Shown one piece after another: positions 1 through 8,051 of a stretch of 64,000 nucleotides of DNA. Each line of letters opens with the position of its first letter. The stretch's first letter is position 1. A model generated the notes under the pieces. That model was not told where the DNA came from. It saw nothing but the letters and a program-made list of their open reading frames with translations, and did no database searches. The stretch comes from Blastocatellia bacterium. GTDB taxonomy: Bacteria; Acidobacteriota; Blastocatellia; Chloracidobacteriales; JADJPF01. The stretch is from assembly GCA_016713405.1 (NCBI GenBank), contig JADJPF010000004.1, positions 124,001 to 188,000 on the forward strand. The letters run 5' to 3'. The translations under genes were made by a program, and so were the position numbers.

Positions 1-126
1 ATCTGAAGTATCAGAAGATACTCCATAAGCAACAGATCCCATAATGGTTTCATAATGAATATTATGAGGTACAAAACTAGGTGGACTAATCAAGCCGCTT
101 TCTTTTAATTTACGGACAGTACTCAT
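1..126 (-). CDS. Nucleotidyltransferase-like protein, N-terminal part, cut by the window edge
   Basis: The minus strand is open from an ATG at 126 to the window edge, giving 42 residues. They include GSVAYGVSSDTSD, which fits the G-S-x(4)-G-x(4)-S-D signature of the DNA polymerase beta-like nucleotidyltransferase fold (the predicted nucleotidyltransferase family PF10127 looks closest). The ATG lies 7 bases past the stop of the SirB1-like gene on the same strand, so it is probably the third gene of that short operon. The metal-binding D-x-D that should follow lies outside the window, so activity cannot be judged. The family assignment is inference from one motif. Confidence 0.65.
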   Translation of the reverse strand, partial: MSTVRKLKESGLISPPSFVPHNIHYETIMGSVAYGVSSDTSD

Positions 127-133
127 TGTTTTA

Positions 134-985
134 TTAATTTAAGGATGCAAACTCTAATTTTATTTGGTTTAAGAGTTTGCGGATATTGTCAGTTTCTACA
201 GTTTTTGGACTATGACTTAAATAAAATTCTATGTCTTTAATTGCTTGCGAAAATTTTCTTAAGCGATAATTTACAAATCCCCGCTCTTTAATTTCATTTA
301 AGGCTTGAGGGGTAAGTATTAAAAGGGTTTCTAGTGTAATTAAGGCACGGGCTGGGTCATTGCCAGAGATATAAATATTTTTTAGGTTGTTAAGCATACG
401 AATAAGGATTTCTTTTTTGCTTACAGCACGAAAAAAGCTAGGCTTTAGCTCTATTCCAGACCCGTAAATAGTTGTAAGCAATGTTTGGCAATCAGATTGA
501 CTTAACTCTTTACCTTGATGAAAAGGATCTAGGATAATTTCTTGATCCTCGATTTTACATTTTACCAAAAAATGCCCTGGCAAACCTACTCCATCGATTG
601 TTAAGCCTAGACGCTTTGCTACTTCCATATAAATTACAGAAAGACTAATAGGAATACCTAAGCGGCGTACTAAAACTTCATTTAAGAAGCTATTTCTAGG
701 GTCATAATAATTTTCTTTATTTCCTTGAAAAGCAAGTTCTTGAAAAAAATAATCATTAATATTTTTAATGATTAAAAGAGGATTTCTAGAAGAAGTGGAA
801 AGACGACTAGAGATAATTTCAGCAATTTCATCAAATTGTGCAATATAAACTTCTATATCTAGTTTAGGATATTGACATTTTGCCATAAGAAGTGCAGCAC
901 GGCCCAGATCTAACTCAGGTTCGGCTTTAAGGGCTTCTAAGGCAAATAGCTTAAGTTGTTCTTGGTTGCTAGAGTTAGCCAGCAT
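134..985 (-). CDS. SirB1-like transglutaminase-fold protein with TPR tail
   Basis: This 283-residue protein has the features of the SirB1 / transglutaminase-like family. The segment around residues 90-125 (YDPRNSFLNEVLVRRLGIPISLSVIY) followed by VGLPGHFLVKC and ILDPF is the family core, and residues from about 205 look like TPR helices. In this family the position of the transglutaminase nucleophile Cys is usually not Cys, and here it reads PISLS, so a protease or transglutaminase activity is not expected. The role of the family is poorly defined. The gene starts 2 bases after the stop of the upstream hypothetical gene and precedes a nucleotidyltransferase fragment by 7 bases, so the three are probably co-transcribed. 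Confidence 0.85.
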   Translation of the reverse strand: MLANSSNQEQLKLFALEALKAEPELDLGRAALLMAKCQYPKLDIEVYIAQFDEIAEIISSRLSTSSRNPLLIIKNINDYFFQELAFQGNKENYYDPRNSFLNEVLVRRLGIPISLSVIYMEVAKRLGLTIDGVGLPGHFLVKCKIEDQEIILDPFHQGKELSQSDCQTLLTTIYGSGIELKPSFFRAVSKKEILIRMLNNLKNIYISGNDPARALITLETLLILTPQALNEIKERGFVNYRLRKFSQAIKDIEFYLSHSPKTVETDNIRKLLNQIKLEFASLN

Positions 986-987
986 TT

Positions 988-1440
988 TTATAAATGGCTA
1001 CCAAAAAATTCTTGAATCATTCTAAAAAGCTGAGTTGGATCAACTGCCTTTTCTGTAGGAGATTGGAAGATGCTTACTTGCCACTGTTGTCTTTTGACTT
1101 CTGTGCCTTTTTCGCTTTCAAATTCCATTTCTGTATCCAGATCATAATAATAACCCTTTTGATTACTAGGGCATTCCTCAAAGGGAATACTGCTTAATGG
1201 AGGCAATTCATCTGAGCCACAAAGTAATAATTCTTTTGCTAATTCAATAACTTCTTCAGGTTGATTAGTAGCGTCATTATTTAGCCCAGGTATTTGACCA
1301 TCTTCCATTTGGAAACCTAATGTAATTAGGAATGGTTTGTCATTTAAGCTAGAGTCTTGAACACGTAGTTCAATTCCAAAAGCGTTATCTTGTCCTACAG
1401 GTTGGACATTTACTTCAACAAAATCTTCTGATGCTGACAT
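988..1440 (-). CDS. Hypothetical acidic protein, first gene of a short operon
   Basis: The product is a 150-residue soluble acidic protein with no signal peptide or membrane segment, and I do not recognise its family. It has a mixed alpha/beta look, with a central stretch rich in Glu and Asp and a C-terminal amphipathic helix (PTQLFRMIQEFFGSHL). It starts at an ATG at 1440 with a weak AAGG 7 bases upstream. Its stop is 2 bases from the start of the SirB1-like gene, which strongly suggests translational coupling. The codon use and tight spacing support a real gene; the function is unknown. Confidence 0.75.
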   Translation of the reverse strand: MSASEDFVEVNVQPVGQDNAFGIELRVQDSSLNDKPFLITLGFQMEDGQIPGLNNDATNQPEEVIELAKELLLCGSDELPPLSSIPFEECPSNQKGYYYDLDTEMEFESEKGTEVKRQQWQVSIFQSPTEKAVDPTQLFRMIQEFFGSHL

Positions 1441-1751
1441 TCTGAACCTTCAATAATTAATTGTGATAATTTCTTGACTAAATTAACAAATATACACAAG
1501 ATTGCTAGCTTAATACAAAGCAAGAGCACAAACAATAATTTATTGAAAAAATGAGCTATTTATTTAATAAAATTTGTAGTATTTTCTAAGATTAAAACCG
1601 TCTTTAAACTGCTATAAAACATATTTTTAACTAAGGAAAATTTTTGGTTTTTAATCTTTAGTTTTTAAGAATGTATTTTTGGTTTTGCCAAGAAATTAAC
1701 TTTGGTTATTTACTCTACAAGTTCATTGTTGTATTAATAACAAAAACTTTT
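1441..1751. other. Divergent AT-rich intergenic region, 311 bp
   Basis: This gap separates the minus-strand operon ending at 1440 from the plus-strand kinase. It must hold promoters for both directions, but I see no convincing -35/-10 pair. A 12-base direct repeat ATTTTTGGTTTT occurs at 1640-1651 and 1675-1686, which in such AT-rich DNA may be chance. An in-frame upstream extension of the kinase from 1671 lies here and is judged non-coding. No RNA gene or strong hairpin was seen. Confidence 0.4.
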
Positions 1752-3347
1752 ATGAAAAAATGTCCTAAATGCCAACAAAAATTTGAACCAGGAATAGTTT
1801 TCTGTCCATCGGATGGAGAGCGTTTAACTAATGTTGAAGGAATAGTTAAAGAAGATCCATTAATTGGCGAAGTTATTGATAATAAATACTTGATTGAAAT
1901 CAAAATAGCTAAAGGTGGGACAGCCTCTGTATATCGAGCTAGACATATTCAATTAGACTTGTTAGTTGCCTTAAAGGTAATGCACCCGCATTTAACAACA
2001 GATAAAACTGCTGTAGAACGGTTTCGACGGGAAGCCTTTGCAGCAATGCACATTCGTCATCCTAATGCTATTGCAATTTTAGATTTCTCTATATGCTCTG
2101 ATGGTACAGTGTATGTTGTTACAGAGTTTCTTTCTGGTATTTCTTTAAGAGATCGTATTTTGCAAAACCATCAATTCTCCTTAAATGAAGCTAATGAAAT
2201 TATCCAGCAGATTTGTGCTGCTGTAGCAATAGCACATAAAAGAGGTATTGTTCATCGGGACTTAAAACCAGATAATATTTTTCTTCATCAAGACCAAGGA
2301 CAAGAAGTTGTTAAGGTTTTAGATTTTGGTATTGCTAAATTAGGTGCAGAACAACCATTAAATGATTTTTCTGGACGACTAACTAGACATGGTTATGTGC
2401 TTGGCACTCCACATTATATGTCGCCTGAACAATGCCAAGATAAAGAAGTAGATTCACGAACTGATATTTATGCTTTAGGTGTAGTGCTTTATGAAATGCT
2501 TACAGGGAAAGTTCCTTTTAATGCTAAAAATTATTCTGCAATTGTTTATCAAAAAGTTAAAGAAAACCCACCTCCAATGTATGAAATCCGGCCAGATATT
2601 CATCCATTAATTGATGCTGTAGTACGTCGGGCATTAGCAAAAAAACCTAGTGAACGCCCAGAATCTATGCTGGCTTTTGCTAGAGAACTAGAACTAGCCG
2701 TTAGAGCTATAACAGAAGATGAATTCCTAAATGTTTTTCAAAATGCAAGTGAACATGAATTAGAGGCAGCAATTTTACTGGCTGGAGAACCTGCAAGAAA
2801 TATAACAGGACACTTAAGAAGCAATATTAACCTTACTAGTTTGGCAGGAATAAAAACTGTCAAAACCTCAGATCTAGAACAAGGTCTAATAGTAGAAATT
2901 ACAAATAATGTAGTTGCTGATAATCAATCAAATGTTGGATTAGTAGACCCAAATATTAAAAAAGAAGAAATACCAGATTTTGAAGACAAATTAAAATTAG
3001 CTTTTGAAGATTTATCATCAGAGAAAACATTAAGTGATATTGCCGTAGAAGATGAATCCATAAGCCCTGCTGCTATAAGTGAATTAGCCGAACCTCCTGC
3101 TATATTAGATGAGTTGCCTGACTTACGTTATGATGAGCTTTTAGCTTTTACAGAAGATGCTATGACTTTACTTAATCAAGAAATGGCAAATTTAGCTAAA
3201 GAAATGGTTATGTTGCTTCAAATTGTGGTAGATGACTTAGGAAAAAATGCTCCTTTAGACAAAGTATTTTTTACTGAATTACGTAGTAGCGTAGATGCAC
3301 TAAGAGCCGTCATGTATCATATGCAGCATTTTTATGATAGATCTTAG
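1752..3347 (+). CDS. Serine/threonine protein kinase with N-terminal zinc ribbon
   Basis: The product is a cytoplasmic Hanks-type Ser/Thr kinase of 531 residues. Residues 1-25 form a zinc ribbon (CPKCQQKF...FCPSDG). The kinase domain spans about 46-310, with a glycine loop AKGGTASVY, Lys75 in VALKVM, HRDLKPDNIF, DFGIAK, and MSPEQ in place of APE. The remaining roughly 220 residues are acidic and end in helices near residues 470-530; they have no recognised domain and no membrane anchor. I chose the ATG at 1752 because the zinc ribbon begins exactly there. The reading frame is open back to 1671, but that extension is hydrophobic, AT-rich and unlike the family. A ribosome binding site is not obvious. 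Its substrates cannot be told from the sequence. Confidence 0.92.
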   Translation: MKKCPKCQQKFEPGIVFCPSDGERLTNVEGIVKEDPLIGEVIDNKYLIEIKIAKGGTASVYRARHIQLDLLVALKVMHPHLTTDKTAVERFRREAFAAMHIRHPNAIAILDFSICSDGTVYVVTEFLSGISLRDRILQNHQFSLNEANEIIQQICAAVAIAHKRGIVHRDLKPDNIFLHQDQGQEVVKVLDFGIAKLGAEQPLNDFSGRLTRHGYVLGTPHYMSPEQCQDKEVDSRTDIYALGVVLYEMLTGKVPFNAKNYSAIVYQKVKENPPPMYEIRPDIHPLIDAVVRRALAKKPSERPESMLAFARELELAVRAITEDEFLNVFQNASEHELEAAILLAGEPARNITGHLRSNINLTSLAGIKTVKTSDLEQGLIVEITNNVVADNQSNVGLVDPNIKKEEIPDFEDKLKLAFEDLSSEKTLSDIAVEDESISPAAISELAEPPAILDELPDLRYDELLAFTEDAMTLLNQEMANLAKEMVMLLQIVVDDLGKNAPLDKVFFTELRSSVDALRAVMYHMQHFYDRS

Positions 3348-3457
3348 CTTAAGATCAAAATGCTATATTTTTTATGTTATGCTGTAATTATTACTCTGTA
3401 AACTAAGTAATCTTATATTCTTTAATCTTAAGCCCAAGTGGGGCGATAGATATGTAG

Positions 3458-3477
3458 CGTAGGGTTTCAACTCTACG
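3458..3477 (-). terminator. Hairpin overlapping the stop of the ThiF-like gene
   Basis: A 7-bp stem CGTAGGG / CTCTACG (3458-3464 with 3471-3477, one G-T pair) encloses the 6-base loop TTTCAA. The TAG stop codon of the minus-strand ThiF-like gene at 3473-3475 is inside one arm. The gene converges on the kinase ending at 3347, so the hairpin could end minus-strand transcription. There is no clear U-tract, so its function as a terminator is uncertain. Confidence 0.35.
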
Positions 3478-4132
3478 TATTATTTGCTGTAAATAAATAG
3501 GGTTTAATAGCAAAATCACCTAGAGTAATTGTAAAGTTATTTTTATCGCCTTTATCAACAAAAGAAATTATTGTTTCACTTGCTAGTGCCACAGCAAGCA
3601 TTACTAAATTTCTTGCTAATGGGTAATCACAAATATCATCCTGGTTTGGGGATGGGACTTTATAAACTTCATTCCAAATAACTTCTGCATAATCGCCAGC
3701 TAAACCAACGTGCAAACAGTTAATTTTAGCTTGCTCGCAGAAATCTTTTACCACTTGACGCGATGGGCTATTATCAAAAACATCAATTACTAGCCTGCTA
3801 CCATTTAGTAATTTAGTGCAATTATTGGTAGTTAGCTCCTCTGCTCGGCCTTCTACTTTAACCAATAAGGCCCGATAAAGATTATTTGCTAAAGTTTTAG
3901 CCTTCTGCGTGCCAATATCTGAGCGATAAAAGGGTTGGGTAGAAAGATTTCGTTCCTCAACCCTATCACGGTCAATAACTTTTAATTGAGTAAAACCAAC
4001 CCTTGCAAGAGTTTCGCAAAGGTTGGCTCCTAAGGCTCCAGCACCACAAATTGTAATTGGAAATTGCTGGAATTTTTCTATTGTTGTTTGACTGCGATAA
4101 AGCTGTTCATGAAAAAATTGTGCTGAAACCAT
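3473..4132 (-). CDS. ThiF/MoeB/HesA-family E1-like adenylyltransferase domain protein
   Basis: The 219-residue protein has the Rossmann-type core of E1-like enzymes, which adenylate the C-terminus of ubiquitin-like sulfur carriers or related peptides. Visible motifs are GAGALGANL (nucleotide-binding glycines, near residue 31), the acidic strand VIDRDRVEERNLSTQPF, KAKTLANNL, and VIDVFDNSPSRQVV. The CxxC zinc pairs typical of ThiF and MoeB are not seen, and a clear catalytic Cys loop is missing, so it is closer to the stand-alone HesA/ThiF-like group. It begins 3 bases after the VWFA-type gene and is likely co-transcribed with it. No ubiquitin-like carrier, JAB peptidase or E2 is nearby, so its substrate is unknown. 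Confidence 0.85.
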   Translation of the reverse strand: MVSAQFFHEQLYRSQTTIEKFQQFPITICGAGALGANLCETLARVGFTQLKVIDRDRVEERNLSTQPFYRSDIGTQKAKTLANNLYRALLVKVEGRAEELTTNNCTKLLNGSRLVIDVFDNSPSRQVVKDFCEQAKINCLHVGLAGDYAEVIWNEVYKVPSPNQDDICDYPLARNLVMLAVALASETIISFVDKGDKNNFTITLGDFAIKPYLFTANNT

Positions 4133-4135
4133 AAA

Positions 4136-4603
4136 TTATTTTTCTGTTTTTACCTTAAAATCAATAAGTTGTTCTGATGTGCTACCTCTACCATTGCCTA
4201 GATTTTCACTAGTAATTATCTGCAAAACATAATTACCTGCAACTAATTGTTTACCTAGTTGAAATGCTCCGTTAATTGGCACTGTATCAACACCTTCTGT
4301 TAGATCAACTATAATTTCTTTACCTGTAAAAATTTTCTTGTCATCTAAAAATAAATTAGCTTGATATTTTAATGTTGGTTTTGGATTGCCAACACTTCTA
4401 ACATTATAAGCTTGGTAGGCAAATTTTAATATATCTCCAGCTTTAAATTCTCTAATTACAGATGTTAGCAATGAATTATGATTATCATCTGATTCTTTGC
4501 TCTCATTTATTTCTGCCACTTTATTTTTATCTGGAATAGAGCTTTTTTCACTACTAAGAATTATTCCTGAGGTGACTAATTGACCTATGCTGATGTTAGG
4601 CAC
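4136..4603 (-). CDS. C-terminal part of a frameshifted acidobacterial VWFA-related protein
   Basis: This reading frame encodes the end of the protein whose N-terminal part lies at 4606-6357. The first codon called here is GTG, but the frame stays open upstream: across the overlap it reads AGAYQLRVAIRDVNSKK and then GSISQYVEVPNISIGQL. That is the typical C-terminal beta-rich module of this family. The two frames join by adding one base to the T-run at 4683-4687 (A-run on the coding strand). The piece therefore is unlikely to be a separate gene, and it has no Shine-Dalgarno sequence of its own. It could still be made if the ribosome slips, or the break may be a sequencing error. Confidence 0.7.
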   Translation of the reverse strand: MPNISIGQLVTSGIILSSEKSSIPDKNKVAEINESKESDDNHNSLLTSVIREFKAGDILKFAYQAYNVRSVGNPKPTLKYQANLFLDDKKIFTGKEIIVDLTEGVDTVPINGAFQLGKQLVAGNYVLQIITSENLGNGRGSTSEQLIDFKVKTEK

Positions 4604-4605
4604 TT

Positions 4606-6357
4606 CTACATATTGGCTAATAGAACCAAGTTTTTTAGAATTAACGTCACGAATTGCAACACGTAGTTGGTAGGCTCCAGCCTTTTTGTAGGCACATCTA
4701 AAAGATAAACAAATCCTTTATTTAGCATTTGTTCATAAGTTTCACCACGAGCTTTAATGTTATGTGTACGATTTACTTTGTCAACTATTTGACCATCCTC
4801 ACCATAAGTTATAGCCAAAATATCAAAAGTGGCTTTATTAAAGTCTTCTTCTTTTACAAAGTTAAGTGCTTTAGTATCAATATGTAATACAGCACGGAAA
4901 AATTGCCCATTTTTATCTTGGCTATAAAGTGATATAAGTTTTAAGTCAATATCTGCTAGACCAAATGGAGAAAAAATAGCTTCTAGTAACTGATCGCTAC
5001 GTGATGGAGTAAAAACAGATTCTACAGGCGCAGAATAAAAAGCTTTACGAGTGCGAACAGTAAATTTTTTATCTTTTAGTTTAATTTTTAATTTTCTTAA
5101 TTCATTAGGCGTATTACTGGATTTTTCTGGAGAATACCCTATTAGGTAATAACCATTTTGATCTTCTAATGCACGCTTAATATTTAGGTTAATATCAACA
5201 GAAAAGTCTCCACCTGTAGCATCAGCTAAGATTCTTAATCCATCTTCACTTCTAAGAGAAATGCCTCTGCGCTCTTCTGATGAATTAGTAATATTACTTT
5301 GTAACTGTGAATTGCTGTTTTCAAAAGGGTTAGAAGTGCCAAGATTATCTGCTGCATTTAATCCAAAAAGTCGTGGGCCACGTGTGCTAATTGTATAAAT
5401 TGATAATGCTGCTCGGTTTGCTTGATCAATTAATTCACCTAAAGCTTTTTGAACCAATGTATTATTAACACTATCTGGATTGCTACTTAAATCATTAAAT
5501 ACTGGGAAACCGTCTGATAAAAGTAAGATAGATTTACGACCAGGCAATGACTTTAAGTTTTGTACTACTAACCTAAGTGTGCCAAGTGAACCAACGGTTA
5601 TAGATTGGTTTCGGGCATTTTCTATATCTGCAAATGGATTGCCTGCTTGACCTTGTGCTAAGTTAATACTAGGAGTTCTGACACTATTATTGCCGCGCCC
5701 AGTCCCATTGCCAATAAGTCCAGCAGGGCCAGCAGGGTCTTTTTGTGTAACAGGATCAAAGTTACTGGTTCCTGCACGCCCATATAAGTTAAATTTTAGC
5801 TGATCTATTGATGCTAATAACTGGGTTTTATCGTAGGTAAATTGTTGTAAGATACCATTGCCGCCACCAGTATAAATAATTGCAATTAAATCACCTTCCT
5901 GCATTTCTTTGTTAACAAAATCTTTTAATATAGATCGCACATAAGTAGTATTTTCAAAAGAAAGCCCCAAGTCATCTATTACAATGGCAATGGTTCGTCG
6001 TGCTTGGTTAAAGGAAAGTTGCGAAAGAGGAACCCTAAGATTTTTAGGCAGTGCTACTTGTGGATTAGTGTTTTTAACCGTAGGTTTGTCTTTTATTGAT
6101 ACATAGGAAAAATTAGTAATTTTTTGTGCTATACCGTCTTCTGATATTTCAAAATCTTCTGCTTTTAAGTCTGTGATTTGATTGCCTTTTTTATCTGTAA
6201 CTACTACATCCATTTGTACTAAATCGGTGGTAATTTTGACTAATGGAGTGTTTTCATCTTGATCATTTGGTAAGACGGGAGGGTTTTGAGAAAACCCTAG
6301 TAATGTTATTGATAAAATTAAAGCGATTGTTAGAAAGAAAGTTTTTTTAGTTTTCAT
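4606..6357 (-). CDS. Acidobacterial VWFA-related secreted protein, N-terminal part, frameshifted near its end
   Basis: The N-terminus (KKTFFLTIALILSITLLGFSQ) is a signal peptide. It is followed by the module typical of the VWFA-related family abundant in Acidobacteria: LVQMDVVVTDKKGNQITDL, DFEISEDG and ITNFSYVS at residues 40-85. A von Willebrand A-like domain follows from about residue 125 (TIAIVIDDLGLS) to 400, with ILLLSDGFPVF. Residues 410-540 are beta-rich. The last 18 or so residues (from KRLEPTNYV) are out of frame with the family; the correct frame continues in the 4136-4603 piece. The MIDAS motif is not canonical (DDLGLS). Function is unknown; the family is exported and thought to mediate protein contacts. 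Confidence 0.85.
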   Translation of the reverse strand: MKTKKTFFLTIALILSITLLGFSQNPPVLPNDQDENTPLVKITTDLVQMDVVVTDKKGNQITDLKAEDFEISEDGIAQKITNFSYVSIKDKPTVKNTNPQVALPKNLRVPLSQLSFNQARRTIAIVIDDLGLSFENTTYVRSILKDFVNKEMQEGDLIAIIYTGGGNGILQQFTYDKTQLLASIDQLKFNLYGRAGTSNFDPVTQKDPAGPAGLIGNGTGRGNNSVRTPSINLAQGQAGNPFADIENARNQSITVGSLGTLRLVVQNLKSLPGRKSILLLSDGFPVFNDLSSNPDSVNNTLVQKALGELIDQANRAALSIYTISTRGPRLFGLNAADNLGTSNPFENSNSQLQSNITNSSEERRGISLRSEDGLRILADATGGDFSVDINLNIKRALEDQNGYYLIGYSPEKSSNTPNELRKLKIKLKDKKFTVRTRKAFYSAPVESVFTPSRSDQLLEAIFSPFGLADIDLKLISLYSQDKNGQFFRAVLHIDTKALNFVKEEDFNKATFDILAITYGEDGQIVDKVNRTHNIKARGETYEQMLNKGFVYLLDVPTKRLEPTNYVLQFVTLILKNLVLLANM

Positions 6358-6601
6358 AAGCCAATTATCCCTATTATTTTAATTTATTTTTATTCTAATT
6401 TAGTTGAGCCTATGGATGTAATGGATAAAACTTAAGTTGTCTTTAATAATAAGCCAATAGAAACTATTAAGAAATACACAATTAACTATAACTATTTACT
6501 AATAAAGAAATTACTTAGGATTTTCTTCTTTTCCTTAAATTTCTCTCATCAACTTTTCTGGCTTCTATTCTCTATGTTATGCTAGCCATCGGGGGAATAT
6601 T

Positions 6602-8047
6602 ATGGCTTACGATGATATAAGAGATTTTATTAAAGCGTTAGAAAAAGCAGGTGAACTAAAACGAATTTCTTTAGAAGTTTCACCACTACTAGAAATTTCT
6701 GAAATAACCGACAGAGTTTGTAAAAAAGGTGGCCCAGCACTTTTATTTGAAAAGGTAAAAGGTCATCAAATGCCAGTGCTAATTAATGCTTTTGGCAGTC
6801 GCCGACGAATGGAAATAGCTTTAGAAGTTAGTGGTTATAAAGAAATAGCTGATCGAGTTACTGAATTACTAGATTTTAAGTCGCCACAAGGGTTTATTGA
6901 AAAAATAAAAATGCTACCTAAATTAGCCGAATTAGGGCGATTTTTTCCAAAAATAGTACGTTCTGGCCCTTGTAAAGAAGTAATACAAAAAGATAACTTT
7001 TCTTTATATGATTTACCTGTCCTGCAATGCTGGCCGAGCGATGGAGGCCGATTTATTACTTTACCAATGGTATTTTCACGTAATCCGCTGACAGGGAAAC
7101 GTAATTGTGGAATGTATCGGATGCAGGTTTTAGATGAACGGACTACGGCTATGCACTGGCAATTACATAAACATGGTGCTAGCCATTTTCGTGAGCATAG
7201 CAAACGAAGCAGCCAACCAATGCCAGTTGCAGTAGCAATTGGAAGTGAGCCTATTACAACTTTTGCTGCTACCTTGCCTTTACCTGATGATTTAGATGAA
7301 ATGTTGTTTGCTGGGTTTTTGCGTTCAAGTGCTGTAGAGATGGTTAAATGTGAAACTAATGATTTAGAAGTACCAGCATCAGCCGAAATTGTGCTAGAAG
7401 GCTATGTTGACCCAAATGATATGAGAATAGAAGGGCCTTTTGGCGACCACACCGGCTTTTATACCCCAAAAGAACTTTATCCAGCTTTTCATGTGACAGC
7501 AATAACTAGACGTAAAGACCCCATTTATTCAACTATAATTGTTGGTCGTCCACCAATGGAAGATTGCTATCTTGGGGAAGCAATTGAACATATCTTTTTG
7601 CCCCTTTTCCAACGCCAATTTCCTGAAGTTGTAGATATGCACATGCCTTTTGAAGGGGTATTTCATAATTTAATGATTGTTTCTATTCGCAAAGCTTACC
7701 CAGGACATGCTCGTAAGATAATGAGTGCTGTTTGGGGACTAGGCCAAGCAATGTTTACTAAGTGCATTATTGTAGTTGATGAGGGTGTTCCAGTACGTGA
7801 TCCTAGTTATGTACTTTGGTATGTACTTAATAATATTGATCCTGAACGAGATATACAATTTACTATGGGCCCAATAGATGTACTTGACCATGCTTCTCGA
7901 TTGCCTGCTTATGGTTCAAAAATGGGAATTGATGCTACTCGTAAATGGGCAGCAGAAGGTTTTACCAGAGACTGGCCCGAGCAACTAGAAATGAGCGAAG
8001 AAATTAAAAAATTAGTAGATTCTAAATGGGCAGATTTGAGGTTATAA
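6602..8047 (+). CDS. UbiD family prenylated-FMN-dependent decarboxylase
   Basis: The protein has 481 residues, the normal length for UbiD. It begins YDDIRDFIKALEKAGELKRI and contains EGPFGDHTGFY (near residues 277-287), with the conserved acidic active-site region, and MPFEGVFHNLMIVSI. These enzymes decarboxylate aromatic or unsaturated acids with prenylated FMN made by UbiX. Likely roles are ubiquinone- or menaquinone-type quinone synthesis, but no other quinone gene is adjacent and no ubiX is in the window, so the substrate is not fixed. A GGGGG-rich Shine-Dalgarno at 6591-6596 precedes the ATG. The stop is followed 4 bases later by a response regulator gene, so the two are likely in one transcript with selA. 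Confidence 0.93.
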   Translation: MAYDDIRDFIKALEKAGELKRISLEVSPLLEISEITDRVCKKGGPALLFEKVKGHQMPVLINAFGSRRRMEIALEVSGYKEIADRVTELLDFKSPQGFIEKIKMLPKLAELGRFFPKIVRSGPCKEVIQKDNFSLYDLPVLQCWPSDGGRFITLPMVFSRNPLTGKRNCGMYRMQVLDERTTAMHWQLHKHGASHFREHSKRSSQPMPVAVAIGSEPITTFAATLPLPDDLDEMLFAGFLRSSAVEMVKCETNDLEVPASAEIVLEGYVDPNDMRIEGPFGDHTGFYTPKELYPAFHVTAITRRKDPIYSTIIVGRPPMEDCYLGEAIEHIFLPLFQRQFPEVVDMHMPFEGVFHNLMIVSIRKAYPGHARKIMSAVWGLGQAMFTKCIIVVDEGVPVRDPSYVLWYVLNNIDPERDIQFTMGPIDVLDHASRLPAYGSKMGIDATRKWAAEGFTRDWPEQLEMSEEIKKLVDSKWADLRL

Positions 8048-8051
8048 AAAA

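Noticed and set aside
1671..1751. N-terminal extension of the zinc-ribbon kinase
   Set aside because: Hydrophobic AT-rich extension with no support from the family; the zinc ribbon begins at 1752.
4683..4687. Programmed -1 frameshift in the VWFA gene
   Set aside because: The run is only five A with no A-AAA-AAG heptamer and no evident downstream stem, so programmed slippage is not supported.
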